NCBI GenBank assembly: GCA_910584195.1
Contig: CAJTYV010000059.1
Coordinates: forward strand, 1-10,820
DNA: 10,820 bases
Direction: 5' to 3'
From: an uncultured Ruminococcus sp.
Lineage (GTDB): Bacteria; Bacillota; Clostridia; Oscillospirales; Ruminococcaceae
Below the pieces are notes generated by a model, which saw only the letters and a program-made list of their open reading frames with translations, did no database searches and was not told where the DNA came from. Both the position numbers and the translations under genes were made by a program. Shown here in pieces: positions 1-6,626 of this stretch; within the stretch, counting starts at the first letter, position 1; the number at the start of each line of letters is the position of its first letter.

Positions 1-4
1 CTGT

Positions 5-33
5 ATTTTAACTCATTTTTCTGCAATTGTCAA
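5..33 (-). promoter_or_regulatory. Second minus-strand promoter (P2), in tandem with P1
   Basis: On the minus strand a perfect -35 TTGACA (28-33) and a -10 TAAAAT (5-10) are separated by the ideal 17 bases. It lies about 55 bases downstream of P1 in the same direction. Two near-consensus promoters in series suggest a well expressed gene just left of the window, transcribed against the phage late genes. Transcription would start at or beyond the window edge, so its target cannot be named. Confidence 0.55.
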
Positions 34-59
34 TGTTTTATGTGAACACGCTTTAGCAT

Positions 60-89
60 ATTATACCACACAGCAACCGAAAAAGTCAA
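60..89 (-). promoter_or_regulatory. Strong minus-strand sigma-70-type promoter (P1), reading left
   Basis: On the minus strand a -35 TTGACT (84-89) and a perfect -10 TATAAT (60-65) are separated by 18 bases. The -10 is preceded by TGTGG, which gives an extended -10 character. It fires leftward, away from the tail operon, so the gene it serves lies outside the window. The assignment rests on consensus match alone; no transcript start or regulated gene can be seen. Confidence 0.6.
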
Positions 90-110
90 CCACGAAGGGA
101 GTGATTTTTT

Positions 111-962
111 ATGTTCTATACCCTAATTCTTGAAAACGAAACAGGTCAGCAAATAGACCTTTCAAAAACAGCAAACAAGTTCATGTTCTCAAAAATAGAA
201 GGACTGAATCCGCCTGCAGGAACTATAAGCACATCAAGCTATGCCGGAATGGACGGCAGTTATCTCAACAATGCTTTTATCGAGAAAAGAAATATAGTTA
301 TTCCTTTTGAAATGCGTGGCTTTAATATTGAAAAAAGACGGCACGAATTATATAAAGTGGTTAAGCCGTCACGATATATCAAAATATATTACTCTACAAA
401 AAATATATCTGTATATGCCGAGGGTATCGTGAAAACCTGTGAAATGGAGAACTTTGAGATGCTAACCAAAGGGCAAATATCAATTGTCTGTCCAGATATT
501 TACTGGTATTCAACCGAAACTCAGATTGCTGAATATTCAAAAATAACAGGAGCATTTCACTTCATTTTTCCCGATAATGATGAGCCTTTTCCTATTGGTA
601 AATACAACACGCAGAACATTATGACAATTGTAAATGACGGTGATGAGGTCGGCTTTACTCTTGAAATCAGCGGAGGTCCTGCAAAGAATCCGACTATCTA
701 CAACGCTGTAACAGATGAATATATGCAGATTCTCGGCGAACTCAAAGATGGTGACGTAATCACCATAACCACGAAAACTGGCAATAAAACTGTTACTTTG
801 GAGCGTGAAGGCGTTGTTACAAATATTATCAATCGTCTGGTTTCAGGTTCCACATGGCTGACATTAAGACCTGGAGAAAATAAATTCTATGTCCGTGCAT
901 CTGAGGGACTTTCAAAACTGAAAGTTCGTCTGATACATCGAAATGCATATTTAGGAGTGTGA
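111..962 (+). CDS. Distal tail protein (Dit family, siphophage tail component)
   Basis: The 283-aa product resembles the Dit / Sipho_tail family, which forms the ring joining the tail tube to the baseplate of siphophages infecting Gram-positive bacteria. The N-terminal half (about residues 1-130) has the family pattern: a short beta start, an IEGLNPP-like stretch, SSYAGMDGSYLNN, then a charged segment ending near a CPDIYWYS motif at about residue 128. The remainder is beta-rich and fits the galectin-like C-terminal domain of Dit. ATG at 111 is preceded by GGGAG (98-102). The next gene begins 3 nt after its stop, so it heads the tail-tip operon seen here. In most siphophages the tape-measure gene ends directly upstream; here the preceding 110 bases show no convincing coding end. 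Family assignment is by recalled sequence pattern and gene order. Confidence 0.85.
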   Translation: MFYTLILENETGQQIDLSKTANKFMFSKIEGLNPPAGTISTSSYAGMDGSYLNNAFIEKRNIVIPFEMRGFNIEKRRHELYKVVKPSRYIKIYYSTKNISVYAEGIVKTCEMENFEMLTKGQISIVCPDIYWYSTETQIAEYSKITGAFHFIFPDNDEPFPIGKYNTQNIMTIVNDGDEVGFTLEISGGPAKNPTIYNAVTDEYMQILGELKDGDVITITTKTGNKTVTLEREGVVTNIINRLVSGSTWLTLRPGENKFYVRASEGLSKLKVRLIHRNAYLGV

Positions 963-965
963 GAA

Positions 966-2078
966 ATGCAGATTGAAATATACAATATGATTCCTGTGGA
1001 GGACAAACTCTCCATAACTCTTGATGCAATATGCGACAGTTTTTCTTCACTGCTCTGGGACGTTGAATATTATTCCTGCGGTGCCTTTGAAGTGTACATT
1101 GCCGCAAGTCCGCAAAATATTGAAATCTTCCAAACAGGCAGAATTGTCGGGTGTGATGATGATAAGGAACACTTCGGGCTGATTGAATCCGTTGAAATAC
1201 AGACAGATGCAGAGGACGGCGACTATCTCATTGTGAGAGGTCGTTTTTTAATGTGTCTTTTGGAACGCAGAATCATTTATCCTACAGTAAATTTTACAAA
1301 GGAAACAACCTACGCAGACATAATAAAATCCGTTGTGCAGTTTAATGCTGTTGTATCCGGTGTGAGAAGAATCCCCGGTCTTTCCGTTGGGCTTTCAACA
1401 GGTTCTTGCTGGGAACAGAAAACAAAACTTCAAATCAGTTACGATAATCTTATGCGGTGGATATATACCATTTGCGAAAAAATCGGCGGTACTGCTAATA
1501 TCCGGCTTTCAAAGACCACCAATGAGCAGTATGCAATGATACTTGAACTTTCACAAGGCTCTGACAGAAGCATAATGCAGGAAGAAAATCCGCATATTGT
1601 TTTCTCTGATTGTTATAACAATCTGCTTTCTTTTTCATACTCAACAGATATTTCTGAGCAAAAAAACTTTGCATACATATTGGGTAAAGGTGAAGGAGAA
1701 GAGAGAAAACGCACCACATATTGCAATGGCAATGAACCTTCAAACCTTGACCGTTATGAAGTTTATGTTGACGCAAAGGATATGTCAGATGAAGAACAGG
1801 TTGACGGCGAAACCAAACCGATACCGGAGGCAGAGTACATTGAACTGCTGAAAGAAAAAGGAAAACAGAGCATGGTTCTTCCGCTGACTGCATCAGAATC
1901 ACAGATTGCCGTTCAGTCAACGCAGTTTCGATACAACACCGATTATTTCGTCGGCGATTATGTAACAGTTGAACATCGCAGATTTGGTCTGCGGCATAAT
2001 AAAATACAGATTATCGGTATGATTGAGAGTTTCGACCAGAACGGCAGAAATCTCACACCGACATTCAAGGAGGTATGA
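966..2078 (+). CDS. Gp37-like phage tail / baseplate hub protein
   Basis: The 370-aa product resembles the Siphovirus ReqiPepy6 Gp37-like family, which follows Dit in many Bacillota prophages and occupies the place of the tail-associated (Tal/hub) protein at the tail tip. The start IEIYNMIPVEDKLSITLDAI, the LWDVEYYSCGAFEVYI stretch and a C-terminal YFVGDYVTVEHRRFGL segment (about residues 325-340) are characteristic. No peptidase or lysozyme domain is visible, so if it is a hub it lacks the enzymatic extension found in some Tal proteins. ATG at 966 has AGGAG at 953-957 with an 8-nt gap. Its stop overlaps the ribosome site of the next gene, so the two are probably co-translated. The hub role is inferred from family and position. 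Confidence 0.8.
   Translation: MQIEIYNMIPVEDKLSITLDAICDSFSSLLWDVEYYSCGAFEVYIAASPQNIEIFQTGRIVGCDDDKEHFGLIESVEIQTDAEDGDYLIVRGRFLMCLLERRIIYPTVNFTKETTYADIIKSVVQFNAVVSGVRRIPGLSVGLSTGSCWEQKTKLQISYDNLMRWIYTICEKIGGTANIRLSKTTNEQYAMILELSQGSDRSIMQEENPHIVFSDCYNNLLSFSYSTDISEQKNFAYILGKGEGEERKRTTYCNGNEPSNLDRYEVYVDAKDMSDEEQVDGETKPIPEAEYIELLKEKGKQSMVLPLTASESQIAVQSTQFRYNTDYFVGDYVTVEHRRFGLRHNKIQIIGMIESFDQNGRNLTPTFKEV
2068..2073 (+). promoter_or_regulatory. Ribosome binding site deciding the start at 2081
   Basis: AGGAGG at 2068-2073 sits 7 nt before ATG 2081 but only 1 nt before the in-frame ATG 2075. The later ATG is therefore the likely start, giving a protein that begins MAFSYGFFN, the usual start of this baseplate family as I recall it. 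Confidence 0.7.
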
Positions 2079-2080
2079 AC

Positions 2081-3448
2081 ATGGCATTTTCATATGGATT
2101 TTTCAATGCAAAAAATCTTGACAGGACGTATACTGCTAAGAACTTCTGCGATTACCTTGGCAGTATAATCTGTAACGGCATTCAGGATAACTACGGTCAG
2201 TGTTTTAAGCTGACGAAAGACAAACTAAAATTAACTATCGGCAGTGGAAAAGCATGGATTGACGGTCATTATTTCCTTTCCGATACTCCATATACCTATG
2301 ATTTATCAAGCTATGTGAATGAATCACTCGGAAGATATTTGTCAGTTGGTATCTGCTGTAATACTGGTGAAAATTATCGAAAAATAGAGTTTGAGATTCT
2401 CGCCGGTACACCTGCAACATCACCGTCAATTCCAAGATTCAAGGATACAGAAACAAAAACATATCTTACGCTTTGTGCAATCAGAATTGATGCAGGTGCA
2501 ACTGAAATCAAAGTGACAGATTATCGAGAAAATACAACCTATTGTGGTTATGTCCGCTGTATTCTCGGTAAATGCAAGGTCACGGATATGATGTCACAGC
2601 TGGCTGAAATCACAGAGCAGATGAAAAACTACAATACAACAATTACTCAGCTGACCAATCAGGTGTCAGAACTGACAACAAAGGTTGATGAAATTACTGG
2701 TGATGTTGTCTCTGTTGGTAAGTGCGGTAATGACATCAATTACGTTCTCTACTCTGACGGCAAGCTGATTCTCAAAGGTACTGGAGCAATGTTTGACTAT
2801 GACAGCAGTTCAAATGTTTCTCCCTTTAATGATAACCAAAATATTACATCAGTTGTAGTATCAGAGGGCATTACTGCTGTCGGTGAATATGCTTTTCAGT
2901 ATTGCAATAACCTTAAAACCGCTGTATTTCCGACTACTCTCAAAACAATCAAGAGAAATAGTTTTATGCCGCACATTGATGAATATATGGTTCATCAAAA
3001 TCTTTTCGGACTTACAGAAATTACGATTCCGCCTAAAGTGACTGAGATTGCAAAGTTTGCCTTTTCTGGAACAGCAATAAAATCAGTTACAATTCCTGCA
3101 TCTGTTTCAGTTGTGGGAGAAATGGCGTTCAGTGAATGTCAGAAACTTGAAACTGTTCGTTACAGTGGTAAAATCATCAGTGACAGAATGTTTGTCCGCT
3201 GTATTAAACTGAAGAATTTCACGATAACCAAAAGTACAACAGAAATTGTTGGAGGCTGTTTCAATTACTGTGAAAGCCTCACACTCATTACCTATGAAGG
3301 TACTATTTCTGAATGGAATTCAATTACAAAGCATACAAACTGGGATGGTCATTCAAGCAGTACAGTAGATAGTCCGCTTGTAAGGATTAATTGCCTTGAC
3401 GGATATATGGAATATGTAAACGGAGAATGGAGGGAAGTTTATGATTAA
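2081..3448 (+). CDS. Baseplate / receptor-binding protein with BspA-type leucine-rich repeats
   Basis: The 455-aa product has three visible parts. Residues 1-165 (MAFSYGFFNAKN..., with a GKAWIDGHYF segment) match the N-terminal baseplate-attachment domain common in gut Clostridia phages. Residues 170-210 form a predicted coiled coil rich in Leu/Ile/Thr heptads, such as ITQLTNQVSELTTKVDEI. Residues 215-425 carry about five to six BspA-type (LRR_5) repeats, recognisable by AFQYCNNLK, AFSGTAIK, AFSECQKLE, MFVRCIKLK and CFNYCESLT, each followed by a short beta strand ending in a T(V/E)I-type turn. LRR_5 repeats are best known from bacterial surface adhesins, so the C-terminal part is inferred to bind the host surface. 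The stop overlaps the next gene by 8 nt. The receptor-binding role is an inference; the LRR pattern is seen directly. Confidence 0.75.
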   Translation: MAFSYGFFNAKNLDRTYTAKNFCDYLGSIICNGIQDNYGQCFKLTKDKLKLTIGSGKAWIDGHYFLSDTPYTYDLSSYVNESLGRYLSVGICCNTGENYRKIEFEILAGTPATSPSIPRFKDTETKTYLTLCAIRIDAGATEIKVTDYRENTTYCGYVRCILGKCKVTDMMSQLAEITEQMKNYNTTITQLTNQVSELTTKVDEITGDVVSVGKCGNDINYVLYSDGKLILKGTGAMFDYDSSSNVSPFNDNQNITSVVVSEGITAVGEYAFQYCNNLKTAVFPTTLKTIKRNSFMPHIDEYMVHQNLFGLTEITIPPKVTEIAKFAFSGTAIKSVTIPASVSVVGEMAFSECQKLETVRYSGKIISDRMFVRCIKLKNFTITKSTTEIVGGCFNYCESLTLITYEGTISEWNSITKHTNWDGHSSSTVDSPLVRINCLDGYMEYVNGEWREVYD

Positions 3449-4910
3449 ATATCTTGTAAAAGGACAGAACATTGAAACCTTAGAGCATGAAATAATTGCC
3501 GCTGATCAGATTGCTTTCGTAAAAATACACTTTGTATTTGATAACAGCTGGAAACCGCTTCACAAAGTGGTGCAGTTCTCGCAGGACGAATTTACATACA
3601 ACAGGGTTATCGGCTTTGATGATACAAGCTGTCTGCTGCCGGCAGAACTTACTCCCGGAGCAGTTAAGATGTCACTCTTTGGATATGATGCGGCGTCAAC
3701 AGAAACTGTAAGGGCAACCACCATTGTAAAAACACTGAACATAAGACCATCTGGATTTGACGGAGAGAGGTGTAATGTACCGCCAACTCCTGATTTGTAT
3801 CAGCAGTTATTACAGAAGATAAGTGAAAAAGGCGGCAATGGCAAGTCAGCTTTTGAAATTGCTGTAGAGAATGGCTTTGTTGGTACTGAAGCTGACTGGC
3901 TTGAAAGTTTGAAAGGCGCTGACGGTGCTGTTGGTCCACAGGGCGAACAAGGTCCACCGGGAGCAGACGGTCAACCAGGCAAAAATGGTGAACAAGGCTC
4001 ACCCGGTGTAGACGGACGTGATGGTTTGGACGGTACAAATGGAAAATCAGCATTTGAAATTGCTGTGGAGAATGGTTTTGTTGGCAGTGAAACTGAGTGG
4101 CTGGAAAGTCTGAAAGGCAAAGACGGTGCAGACGGAAAAGATGGTGCTGTGGGTCCGCAAGGTGAACAGGGTCCTCCCGGTAAAGACGGAGTTACTCCCG
4201 ATATGTCTGAATATTCTACCAAGGCAGATTATGAAGATTTACAGCGAAAATTACAGTCATTGCAGGATAGCGCCATGGACTATATCTTAGGACTTACGAA
4301 CAGATGTGATTCACTTAACAGTTCTATTCAAGAAAAAGAAGAGGAAATCCTTAATCTTGAAACCAGAATTATTGCTCTTGAAAATCACTCCGGTATCGAA
4401 TATATCACTGTATTTTCTTCCGGCAGTGACGCCTTGCAGAAATATGGTGAGAGCATCTATACCTACTACAATGACGGTTATCGTTCACTTGCTGGATTCT
4501 CTGAAAGCTACCCTCATTTCTGCTGTTCCGAAAATGACTATGCACTTTACTTTAACCAGACCGATTTCAGTTGGGCAGGAACAGTATTTGTTCTCTGTCT
4601 GACACCTGTTTCTCTGACTTCTTCTATGAACTTGATTCTCAGATATACAGTAGGTGTGTCGCAGGATGCAGAATTCTATCTTGTAAGAAAAACTGATAAA
4701 ACAGGCTCTGCACTTGCAAGGTATATATATGAGGAAGTACAGGCAGGAAATGCGGTAACTTTGCAATTCAAATGGCTTTATTCCGATACCTACATTTCAG
4801 TGATGCAGTCACTGGAAAATGTACCGGATGGAGAATATTATCTTGCCTTTAAAGGCACATCGGATAATTCACATCCAATGGTTGAATCAATCAAATTTAT
4901 GAAAGGATGA
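3441..4910 (+). CDS. BppU-like tail fibre with collagen-like triplets
   Basis: The 489-aa product is modular. Residues 1-130 resemble the BppU N-terminal domain that anchors baseplate upper proteins. Residues 133-159 and 200-226 are two copies of a 27-residue module (SAFEIAVENGFVG...EWLESLKG). Each is followed by collagen-like Gly-X-Y: 14 unbroken triplets at 159-200 and 8 at 226-249. Residues 262-315 form a predicted coiled coil. Residues 318-489 are an unidentified beta-rich, aromatic-rich domain, probably the distal binding head. Gly-X-Y stretches and coiled coils are known trimerising shafts in phage fibres, so a trimeric fibre is inferred. ATG at 3441 is preceded by GGAGGG (3429-3434) with a 6-nt gap and overlaps the previous gene by 8 nt. 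No tail-fibre assembly chaperone gene follows. Confidence 0.75.
   Translation: MIKYLVKGQNIETLEHEIIAADQIAFVKIHFVFDNSWKPLHKVVQFSQDEFTYNRVIGFDDTSCLLPAELTPGAVKMSLFGYDAASTETVRATTIVKTLNIRPSGFDGERCNVPPTPDLYQQLLQKISEKGGNGKSAFEIAVENGFVGTEADWLESLKGADGAVGPQGEQGPPGADGQPGKNGEQGSPGVDGRDGLDGTNGKSAFEIAVENGFVGSETEWLESLKGKDGADGKDGAVGPQGEQGPPGKDGVTPDMSEYSTKADYEDLQRKLQSLQDSAMDYILGLTNRCDSLNSSIQEKEEEILNLETRIIALENHSGIEYITVFSSGSDALQKYGESIYTYYNDGYRSLAGFSESYPHFCCSENDYALYFNQTDFSWAGTVFVLCLTPVSLTSSMNLILRYTVGVSQDAEFYLVRKTDKTGSALARYIYEEVQAGNAVTLQFKWLYSDTYISVMQSLENVPDGEYYLAFKGTSDNSHPMVESIKFMKG
3837..4118 (+). repeat. Two-copy in-frame repeat (81-nt unit, 201-nt period) in the fibre gene
   Basis: Positions 3837-3917 and 4038-4118 encode near-identical 27-residue modules (25 or so matching residues; differences include TEAD versus SETE). 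Their DNA differs mostly at third positions, so the duplication is not recent or is kept by selection on protein. The downstream GPQGEQGPPG triplets (about 3933-3962 and 4152-4181) are also duplicated, so the repeated block covers shaft plus module. Such blocks are prone to copy-number change by recombination. Confidence 0.8.
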
Positions 4911-4915
4911 TGTTT

Positions 4916-5371
4916 ATGAAAGAAACTTTTTGCCTTATCGCAGGAGTTGTGGGAGGTTTTATCGCAACGCTGCTCGGCGGTTGGGATTCTGCACTTGCAA
5001 CGCTCGTAGTCTTTATGGGCATTGACTTTGTGACAGGTCTGGTTACTGCTGTAATGGGTAAATCCAAGCACAGCAGAAGTGGTACGCTCAACAGCAAGGC
5101 GGGCTGGATTGGTCTTGCTAAGAAGTTTTGCATTCTGCTCATGGTTGTGGTCGGTGTAAGAATTGATATTCTTCTCGGAACTACATATATCCGTGATACT
5201 GTCTGCATCAGCTTTTGCCTGAATGAGCTGCTCTCTATTATCGAGAACACCACCCTAATGGGCATTCCATATCCGCCCGCAATTAAAAAAGCAATTGATG
5301 TTCTGCAAACTAAGGTTGGCAGAATGGAAGAAGAATTTGAGGAGGAAAATGATAATGATTCTGAAGCCTGA
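4916..5371 (+). CDS. Phage holin (phage_holin_4 / toxin-secretion lysis holin family)
   Basis: The 151-aa membrane protein is predicted to form the inner-membrane holes that let the amidase reach the cell wall. Family-typical features are an N-terminal hydrophobic segment (LIAGVVGGFIATLLGG, about residues 6-21), a second one ending VVFMGIDFVTGLVTAV, the conserved SKAGWIGLAKK loop (about residues 61-71), a third hydrophobic stretch (FCILLMVVVGVRIDILLG) and a fourth ending LLSIIENTTLMGIPYPP. The charged C-terminal tail (EEEFEEENDNDSEA) is cytosolic-like, as in other holins. Three in-frame ATGs exist (4907, 4910, 4916); only 4916 stands at a workable distance (9 nt) from AAAGG (4902-4906). It begins 6 nt after the fibre gene stop and overlaps the amidase gene by 17 nt. 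Confidence 0.88.
   Translation: MKETFCLIAGVVGGFIATLLGGWDSALATLVVFMGIDFVTGLVTAVMGKSKHSRSGTLNSKAGWIGLAKKFCILLMVVVGVRIDILLGTTYIRDTVCISFCLNELLSIIENTTLMGIPYPPAIKKAIDVLQTKVGRMEEEFEEENDNDSEA
5340..5345 (+). promoter_or_regulatory. Ribosome binding site for the amidase, inside the holin gene
   Basis: AGGAGG at 5340-5345 lies within the last codons of the holin. It is 9 nt before ATG 5355 and only 3 nt before the in-frame ATG 5349, which favours 5355 as the start. An earlier in-frame ATG at 5295 has no comparable site. Confidence 0.65.
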
Positions 5372-6293
5372 TAAAACTACAAACCTTGGCGGTGTAACCG
5401 TCAACGAGTATTTACTCACAAAACACAATCCAAATCATATTGATATGCCATCTGTATCTATGGAGAGCAAAATTATTGGTGTTACTGTTCACAACACTGA
5501 TTGGATCACAACTGCCGCAGGAACAACTCCTGCCGAACAGTATACCCGTGCTACCATCAATGGCAATATGAACGATGTCAGAGTTCACTATTACATTGAT
5601 AACGTCTGTGCGTGGCAGAATCTGCCTTTAACGCTTAGTGGCTGGCATGCAGCTGATGGCAGTGGTAACGGCAACCGCAGAACCATTGCAATCGAGTGTA
5701 TTATGAGTTCCGCATACAATGACAAGGATAAAAAGTCCGAGGATAACTGTGCAAGACTTGCGGCGGCACTTCTTAATAAATACAAGCTGTCAATTGACTG
5801 CCTCTACACTCATAACCACTGGTACAGCAGAAAATACTGTCCTGCGTACATACTTCCGCACTGGGATAAGTTCAAAGCAAAGGTGCAGTATTACATGAAC
5901 TTCGGTTCTTCCTCACCTGCAACGCCTTCTGCAAAACAGATTTACAGAGTTCGTAAAAGCTGGTCTGATGCCAAGTCACAGATTGGTGCATTTTCTTCTC
6001 TGGAAAATGCCAAGAAAGCCTGCAAGGCAGGATACTATGTCTTTGATGAAAAAGGAAACGCTGTATTTCCAGTTCCGAAGTCATATACCAAAGGCACTAA
6101 AGTTGAATTGAATAATGCCACACTTTACGTTTCCGCTACAGCAACAAGTGGTACAAAGAGAAGTGGCACATACTACATCTATGACGGAAATGCCGTAAAC
6201 GGCAGATACCGCATTACAACAAAGCCGGAATACTGCGGAAATACTCCTGCAGGAAAATATGTCACCGGCTGGGTGAATAAGGCTGATATTTAA
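5355..6293 (+). CDS. Phage endolysin: N-acetylmuramoyl-L-alanine amidase (Amidase_2) with C-terminal wall-binding region
   Basis: The 312-aa enzyme is predicted to cleave the amide bond between N-acetylmuramic acid and L-alanine in peptidoglycan after holin action. Residues 35-175 form an Amidase_2 domain: VTVHNTD with zinc ligand His46, VHYYID, GWHAADGSGNGN, TIAIE with Glu114, and YTHNHW...KYCP, giving likely ligands His153 and Cys162 and catalytic Lys160. The His-to-Cys spacing looks one residue longer than the pattern I remember. Residues 195-240 (YRVRKSWSDAKSQIGAFSSL...YYVFDEKG) are SPOR-like. Residues 250-312 resemble a bacterial SH3-like wall-binding domain (TYYIYDG, ending TGWVNKADI). 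There is no signal peptide, which fits holin-dependent export. The gene is last in the late operon and followed 7 nt later by a strong terminator hairpin. Confidence 0.88.
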   Translation: MILKPDKTTNLGGVTVNEYLLTKHNPNHIDMPSVSMESKIIGVTVHNTDWITTAAGTTPAEQYTRATINGNMNDVRVHYYIDNVCAWQNLPLTLSGWHAADGSGNGNRRTIAIECIMSSAYNDKDKKSEDNCARLAAALLNKYKLSIDCLYTHNHWYSRKYCPAYILPHWDKFKAKVQYYMNFGSSSPATPSAKQIYRVRKSWSDAKSQIGAFSSLENAKKACKAGYYVFDEKGNAVFPVPKSYTKGTKVELNNATLYVSATATSGTKRSGTYYIYDGNAVNGRYRITTKPEYCGNTPAGKYVTGWVNKADI

Positions 6294-6300
6294 AGACGAA

Positions 6301-6343
6301 CCCCACGAGATATGATTTTTTCATATTTCGTGGGGCGTTTTTT
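6301..6343 (+). terminator. Rho-independent terminator of the late (tail-lysis) operon
   Basis: A 15-bp stem (6301-6315 with 6321-6335, one G-T pair in the middle) starts with CCCCACGA, closes on a 5-base T loop and is followed by CG and six T residues (6338-6343). It begins 7 nt after the amidase stop and separates the late operon from the recombinase operon. Confidence 0.92.
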
Positions 6344-6406
6344 ATTAAATCGCATTTTTCTGTCCTATATATAGTGAAGGCATAAATTAAACGAGGAGGA
6401 CTACAT

Positions 6407-6598
6407 ATGGAACAGAAAAAAATAATTGATGAGATAGAGTACTATATGGCACAGAGATTGACGGAACTGCTCTATCAGAATAAACTGATTTCTTTTGACG
6501 AATATGACAAATTAACGGAACTGAACCGCCGGACATTCTCTCCTTTATACGCTGACTTATTACCGAAAACACTTGATAAATCATCGGTTCAGAGTTAA
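6407..6598 (+). CDS. Small SHOCT-like protein heading the recombinase operon
   Basis: The 63-aa product is not firmly recognised. Its central part (ELLYQNKLISFDEYDKL, residues 20-36) resembles the SHOCT fold, a short helical hairpin with an L-x-x-G/K-L-I-(S/T)-x-x-E-(Y/F) core, here with Asn-Lys in place of the usual Gly. The rest is charged, with NRRTFSPLYADLL following. I recall similar small proteins just ahead of large serine recombinases in Clostridia, but no function for them. ATG at 6407 has AGGAGG at 6394-6399 with a 7-nt gap, among the best sites in the window. Downstream comes 28 nt to the TTG start of the first recombinase. It could be a recombination accessory or regulator; this is a guess from position. 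I see no convincing promoter in 6344-6393. Confidence 0.6.
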   Translation: MEQKKIIDEIEYYMAQRLTELLYQNKLISFDEYDKLTELNRRTFSPLYADLLPKTLDKSSVQS

Positions 6599-6612
6599 TA
6601 TGTCATACTGAA

Positions 6613-6622
6613 AAGGGGTGAT
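6613..6622 (+). promoter_or_regulatory. Ribosome binding site selecting a TTG start for the first recombinase
   Basis: AAGGGGTGAT at 6613-6622 matches the 16S-tail complement (AAGGAGGTGAT) except for one base. The GTG at 6618 lies inside this site and so is an unlikely start; TTG at 6627 follows 4 nt after it at a workable distance. Confidence 0.7.
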
Positions 6623-6626
6623 AAAC

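Noticed and set aside
2..133. Open plus-strand frame of 43 codons that could be the end of a tape-measure gene overlapping Dit
   Set aside because: Its composition (Cys, His and mixed residues) does not look like a tape-measure C-terminus, and the same bases contain two well-spaced minus-strand promoters. Kept only as the refutation test for the promoter finding.
2700..3448. Diversity-generating retroelement target in the tail proteins
   Set aside because: No reverse transcriptase, no template repeat and no C-type-lectin-like variable end are visible; the repeats are ordinary leucine-rich repeats. The left flank is outside the window, so only presence within it is excluded.
3837..4118. CRISPR array or tandem non-coding repeat
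   Set aside because: There are only two imperfect copies, they are in frame within a fibre gene, and they encode a conserved protein module.
3971..4222. Minus-strand open frame rich in Pro, Ser and Gly opposite the collagen-like region
   Set aside because: It is the complement of Gly-X-Y codons, which gives a Pro-rich reading by chance; it has no ribosome site and lies opposite a clear gene.
5295..5354. Longer amidase start at ATG 5295
   Set aside because: It would add 20 basic residues encoded within the holin and has no ribosome site; AGGAGG at 5340-5345 favours ATG 5355.
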